From: Rhizobium sp. AAP43 | Lineage (GTDB): Bacteria; Pseudomonadota; Alphaproteobacteria; Rhizobiales; Rhizobiaceae | DNA length: 64,000 nucleotides | Direction: 5' to 3' | NCBI RefSeq assembly: GCF_001296045.1 | Contig: NZ_LJHS01000004.1 | Location: forward strand, 242,794 to 306,793 | Shown: positions 61,834 through 64,000 of the stretch, piece after piece | How the letters are laid out: each line of letters begins with the position of its first letter | Position numbering within the stretch: position 1 is the stretch's first letter | Notes under the pieces: model-generated | Databases searched by the model: none | What the model saw: the letters and a program-made list of their open reading frames with translations, nothing else | What the model was told of the DNA's origin: nothing | Position numbers and translations under genes: made by a program

Positions 61834-62028
61834 TCGACTGGTCGAAGGCAGGAATGCCAAAATCGGCAGGCCTTTCAAGGCGCCGGTGGTTTTGCAGCAA
61901 GGCTTCAAGGCTTGGCAAACCCAAAAAAATGCCTCGACCCGCAGGCCGGATCCGCCCGGCAGCCCTTCGCTTGGATGAAGCGTGGGCCTCGATCGCAAGC
62001 CGCACTACGACTGGGGAGACAATTCGTA

Positions 62029-63342
62029 ATGGCCGATAACAGCATAGCCACGTCGTCGATGGGCGCGAGGGCGTCCAATGTTTCAGCGGTAAAACGCTTC
62101 TTTCAAGCAACCGAGATCGACACCCGCCTCTTAGGGATGGTGATCGCGCTTGGCATCATCTGGGTTGGCTTCGACCTCCTGTCCGGAGGCCTGTTCCTCA
62201 CCTCGCGCAACCTGTGGAACCTTTCGGTCCAGGCCGCATCGGTGTCTGTCATGGCAACCGGCATGGTACTGGTCATCGTGACCCGCAACATCGATCTGTC
62301 GGTCGGCTCCATTCTCGGCTTTGTCGGCATGATCATGGCGGTTCTTCAGGCGCGCATCCTGCCGCCGATCATCGGCTTTGAACATCCGATGATGTGGATC
62401 ATCGCGCTCTCCGCCGGCATCGCGCTGGGTGCCGCCATCGGCGCCTTCCAGGGTGCCATCATCGCCTTCCTCGGCGTGCCCGCCTTCATCGTCACGCTGG
62501 GCGGTCTTCTCGTCTGGCGCGGTGCCGCCTGGCTCGTCACCTCGGGTGCAACCGTTGCCCCCATGGACACCACCTACCGCCTGATGGGCGGCGGTGCGGA
62601 TGGCTCGATCGGCGTGACCGCCAGCTGGATCGTCGGCCTCGTCGCCTGCCTGATGATCGTGCTGTCGATCCTCAACACCCGCAAGCAGCGCCGCCGCTTC
62701 GGCTTTCCGCTGCGCCCGGTCTGGGCCGAATATTTCCTTGTCGCTGCCGGTTGTGCTGCCATTCTCGGCGCCGTCTATGTCGCCAACACCTATTACATGC
62801 CGGTCAACCTTGCCCGCAAATATGCGGAAGCCAACGGCATCGCCTGGCCCGAAGGTGGTCTGCAGATCGGTCTCGGCATTGCCGTTCCCGTTCTCATTGC
62901 CATCGGCATCGCCATGGTCATGGCCTTCATCACCAACCGCACCCGCTTTGGCCGCTATGTCTTCGCAATCGGCGGCAACCCGGAAGCGGCTGAACTTGCC
63001 GGCATCAAGGTCAAGTGGGTCACCGTCAAGATGTTCGCGCTGATGGGGGCACTCTGCGCCATCGCCGCTGCCATCTCGACCGCCCGCCTCAACGCTGCGA
63101 CAAACGCCCAGGGCACGCTCGACGAGCTCTACACCATTGCGGCTGCCGTCATCGGCGGCACCTCGCTTGCCGGCGGCGTCGGCACCATCGCCGGTGCCAT
63201 GCTCGGCGCCATCGTCATGCAATCACTGAATTCGGGCATGGTTCTGCTCGGTCTCGACACACCGCTCCAGAGCATCGTCATCGGTATCGTGCTCGTCGTC
63301 GCGGTCTGGCTCGACACCGTCTACCGCGCCCGTGCGAAGTAA
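62029..63342 (+). CDS. xylH: Xylose ABC transporter permease
   Basis: A 437-residue inner-membrane protein with GGGGAG upstream of the ATG at 62029. Ten or more helices are predicted, with the family motif '[20 protein letters not shown]' near residue 320 and '[20 protein letters not shown]' early on. It forms the channel of the XylFHG transporter. The long hydrophilic loop at about 205-225 ('[20 protein letters not shown]') matches the XylH branch. Confidence 0.93.
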   Translation: MADNSIATSSMGARASNVSAVKRFFQATEIDTRLLGMVIALGIIWVGFDLLSGGLFLTSRNLWNLSVQAASVSVMATGMVLVIVTRNIDLSVGSILGFVGMIMAVLQARILPPIIGFEHPMMWIIALSAGIALGAAIGAFQGAIIAFLGVPAFIVTLGGLLVWRGAAWLVTSGATVAPMDTTYRLMGGGADGSIGVTASWIVGLVACLMIVLSILNTRKQRRRFGFPLRPVWAEYFLVAAGCAAILGAVYVANTYYMPVNLARKYAEANGIAWPEGGLQIGLGIAVPVLIAIGIAMVMAFITNRTRFGRYVFAIGGNPEAAELAGIKVKWVTVKMFALMGALCAIAAAISTARLNAATNAQGTLDELYTIAAAVIGGTSLAGGVGTIAGAMLGAIVMQSLNSGMVLLGLDTPLQSIVIGIVLVVAVWLDTVYRARAK

Positions 63343-63356
63343 GGGGAGTTGAACTC

Positions 63357-64000
63357 ATGTCGGAAAATCGTACCCCCCTCGTGGAAATGCGCAACGTTTC
63401 CATCTCCTTCGGCGGCATTCACGCCGTCGATGATGCCTCGATCGATCTCTTCCCGGGAGAAGTCGTGGCCCTGCTCGGCCATAACGGTGCCGGCAAGTCG
63501 ACCCTGATCAAGATCCTCTCCGGCGCCTACAAGCGCGACAACGGCGACATCCTGGTCCGTGGCGATTTCGCCGACATCAACAACCCGCGCGACGCCAAGA
63601 AATACGGCATCGAGACGATCTATCAGACGCTTGCCGTCGCCGATAACGTCGATGCCGCCGCCAACCTCTATCTCGGCCGCGAGCTGCGCACCGCCTGGGG
63701 CACGCTTGATGACGTCGCGATGGAAGCCAAGGCGCGTGAAGTCATGGGGCGCTTGAACCCCAACTTCCAGCGCTTCAAGGAGCCGGTCAAGGCACTCTCC
63801 GGTGGTCAGCGCCAGTCGGTGGCAATCGCCCGCGCCATCCTCTTCGACGCCCAGATCCTGATCATGGACGAACCGACGGCAGCACTCGGTCCGCAGGAAA
63901 CCGCCCAGGTTGGCGAACTCATCCAGCAGCTGAAGAAGGACGGCATCGGCATCTTCCTGATCAGCCACGACATCCACGACGTCTTCGACCTCGCCGACCG
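63357..64000 (+). CDS. xylG: Xylose ABC transporter ATPase, partial
   Basis: The frame starts at the ATG at 63357 behind GGGGAG and is open at the window end, so only about 214 residues are seen. Walker A '[14 protein letters not shown]', the signature '[16 protein letters not shown]' and Walker B '[10 protein letters not shown]' are present. This looks like a single-domain XylG/RbsA-type sugar ATPase, but the full length cannot be judged. It energises XylH using ATP. Overlapping control with xylF and xylH is expected. Confidence 0.93.
   Translation, partial: MSENRTPLVEMRNVSISFGGIHAVDDASIDLFPGEVVALLGHNGAGKSTLIKILSGAYKRDNGDILVRGDFADINNPRDAKKYGIETIYQTLAVADNVDAAANLYLGRELRTAWGTLDDVAMEAKAREVMGRLNPNFQRFKEPVKALSGGQRQSVAIARAILFDAQILIMDEPTAALGPQETAQVGELIQQLKKDGIGIFLISHDIHDVFDLAD

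Noticed and set aside
63321..63977. Minus-strand frame of 218 codons over xylG
   Set aside because: Opposite to an ABC ATPase with Walker A, signature and Walker B motifs, so it is a shadow.

Overview
This window is a high-GC chromosomal segment that fits a Rhizobiaceae-type alphaproteobacterium (Rhizobium/Agrobacterium relatives). Pointers are a rhizobial ExoI-like 'sunset' protein, a soluble PAS-PAS chemoreceptor, DUF982, BrnTA, the bS21 protein with a long basic tail, and a xylFHG locus under a ROK repressor. The genus assignment is inference from gene content and protein style. I saw no tRNA, rRNA, insertion sequence, prophage or CRISPR array. Genes are densely packed, and most lie beside a divergent regulator with a visible inverted repeat between them.

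Layout. 0-5 kb: end of a polysaccharide flippase-like protein, a HigBA-type toxin-antitoxin pair with its operator, a GST, a DUF2087 protein and a GAF-GGDEF-EAL protein. 5-10 kb: MarR regulator with a divergent DHA2 drug exporter, then an OmpR-type two-component pair. 10-16 kb: small secreted proteins, two tandem L,D-transpeptidases, a host-attachment-type protein, and LysR with a divergent SbtA-type bicarbonate permease. 16-20 kb: class A beta-lactamase with a coupled periplasmic partner, ohrR/ohr, and a stand-alone deaminase-like protein. 20-27 kb: PPOX flavoprotein, MarR-GNAT fusion, a MarR-controlled DUF899/DUF1579/VOC/VOC run, rpsU and a cold-shock gene. 27-34 kb: fatty acid desaturase, LysR/tautomerase, YafY/LysE, GNAT, BrnTA, YnfA and a degenerate EAL protein. 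34-46 kb: HerA-like ATPase, a mosaic beta-helix membrane protein, a LacI/PhyH-dioxygenase/SDR cluster, chemoreceptor and HisKA_2 kinase. 46-54 kb: an 11-bp tandem repeat tract, YqaA, DUF982, MocR/EamA, an autotransporter and HxlR/SDR. 54-58 kb: a PNPOx/GAF/winged-helix regulator operon divergent from hemerythrin and YceI. 59-64 kb: ROK repressor and xylF-xylH-xylG, with xylG cut by the window edge.

The most unusual material is at 54.1-58.3 kb and 18.5-19.3 kb. In the first, a protein that appears to join a PNPOx-like fold, a GAF domain and an OmpR-like winged helix is translationally coupled to a second PNPOx protein. It faces a hemerythrin/YceI pair across four helically phased CTTAGGA-type direct repeats, which looks like a self-contained redox, flavin or gas-responsive regulatory unit. 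The second is an orphan 256-residue protein with HSE and CxxC zinc signatures of the cytidine-deaminase fold. Also notable are a membrane protein whose repeat domain differs sharply in base composition from its C-terminus, a beta-lactamase with RGG in place of KTG, and a start-less reading frame directly downstream of a PPOX gene.
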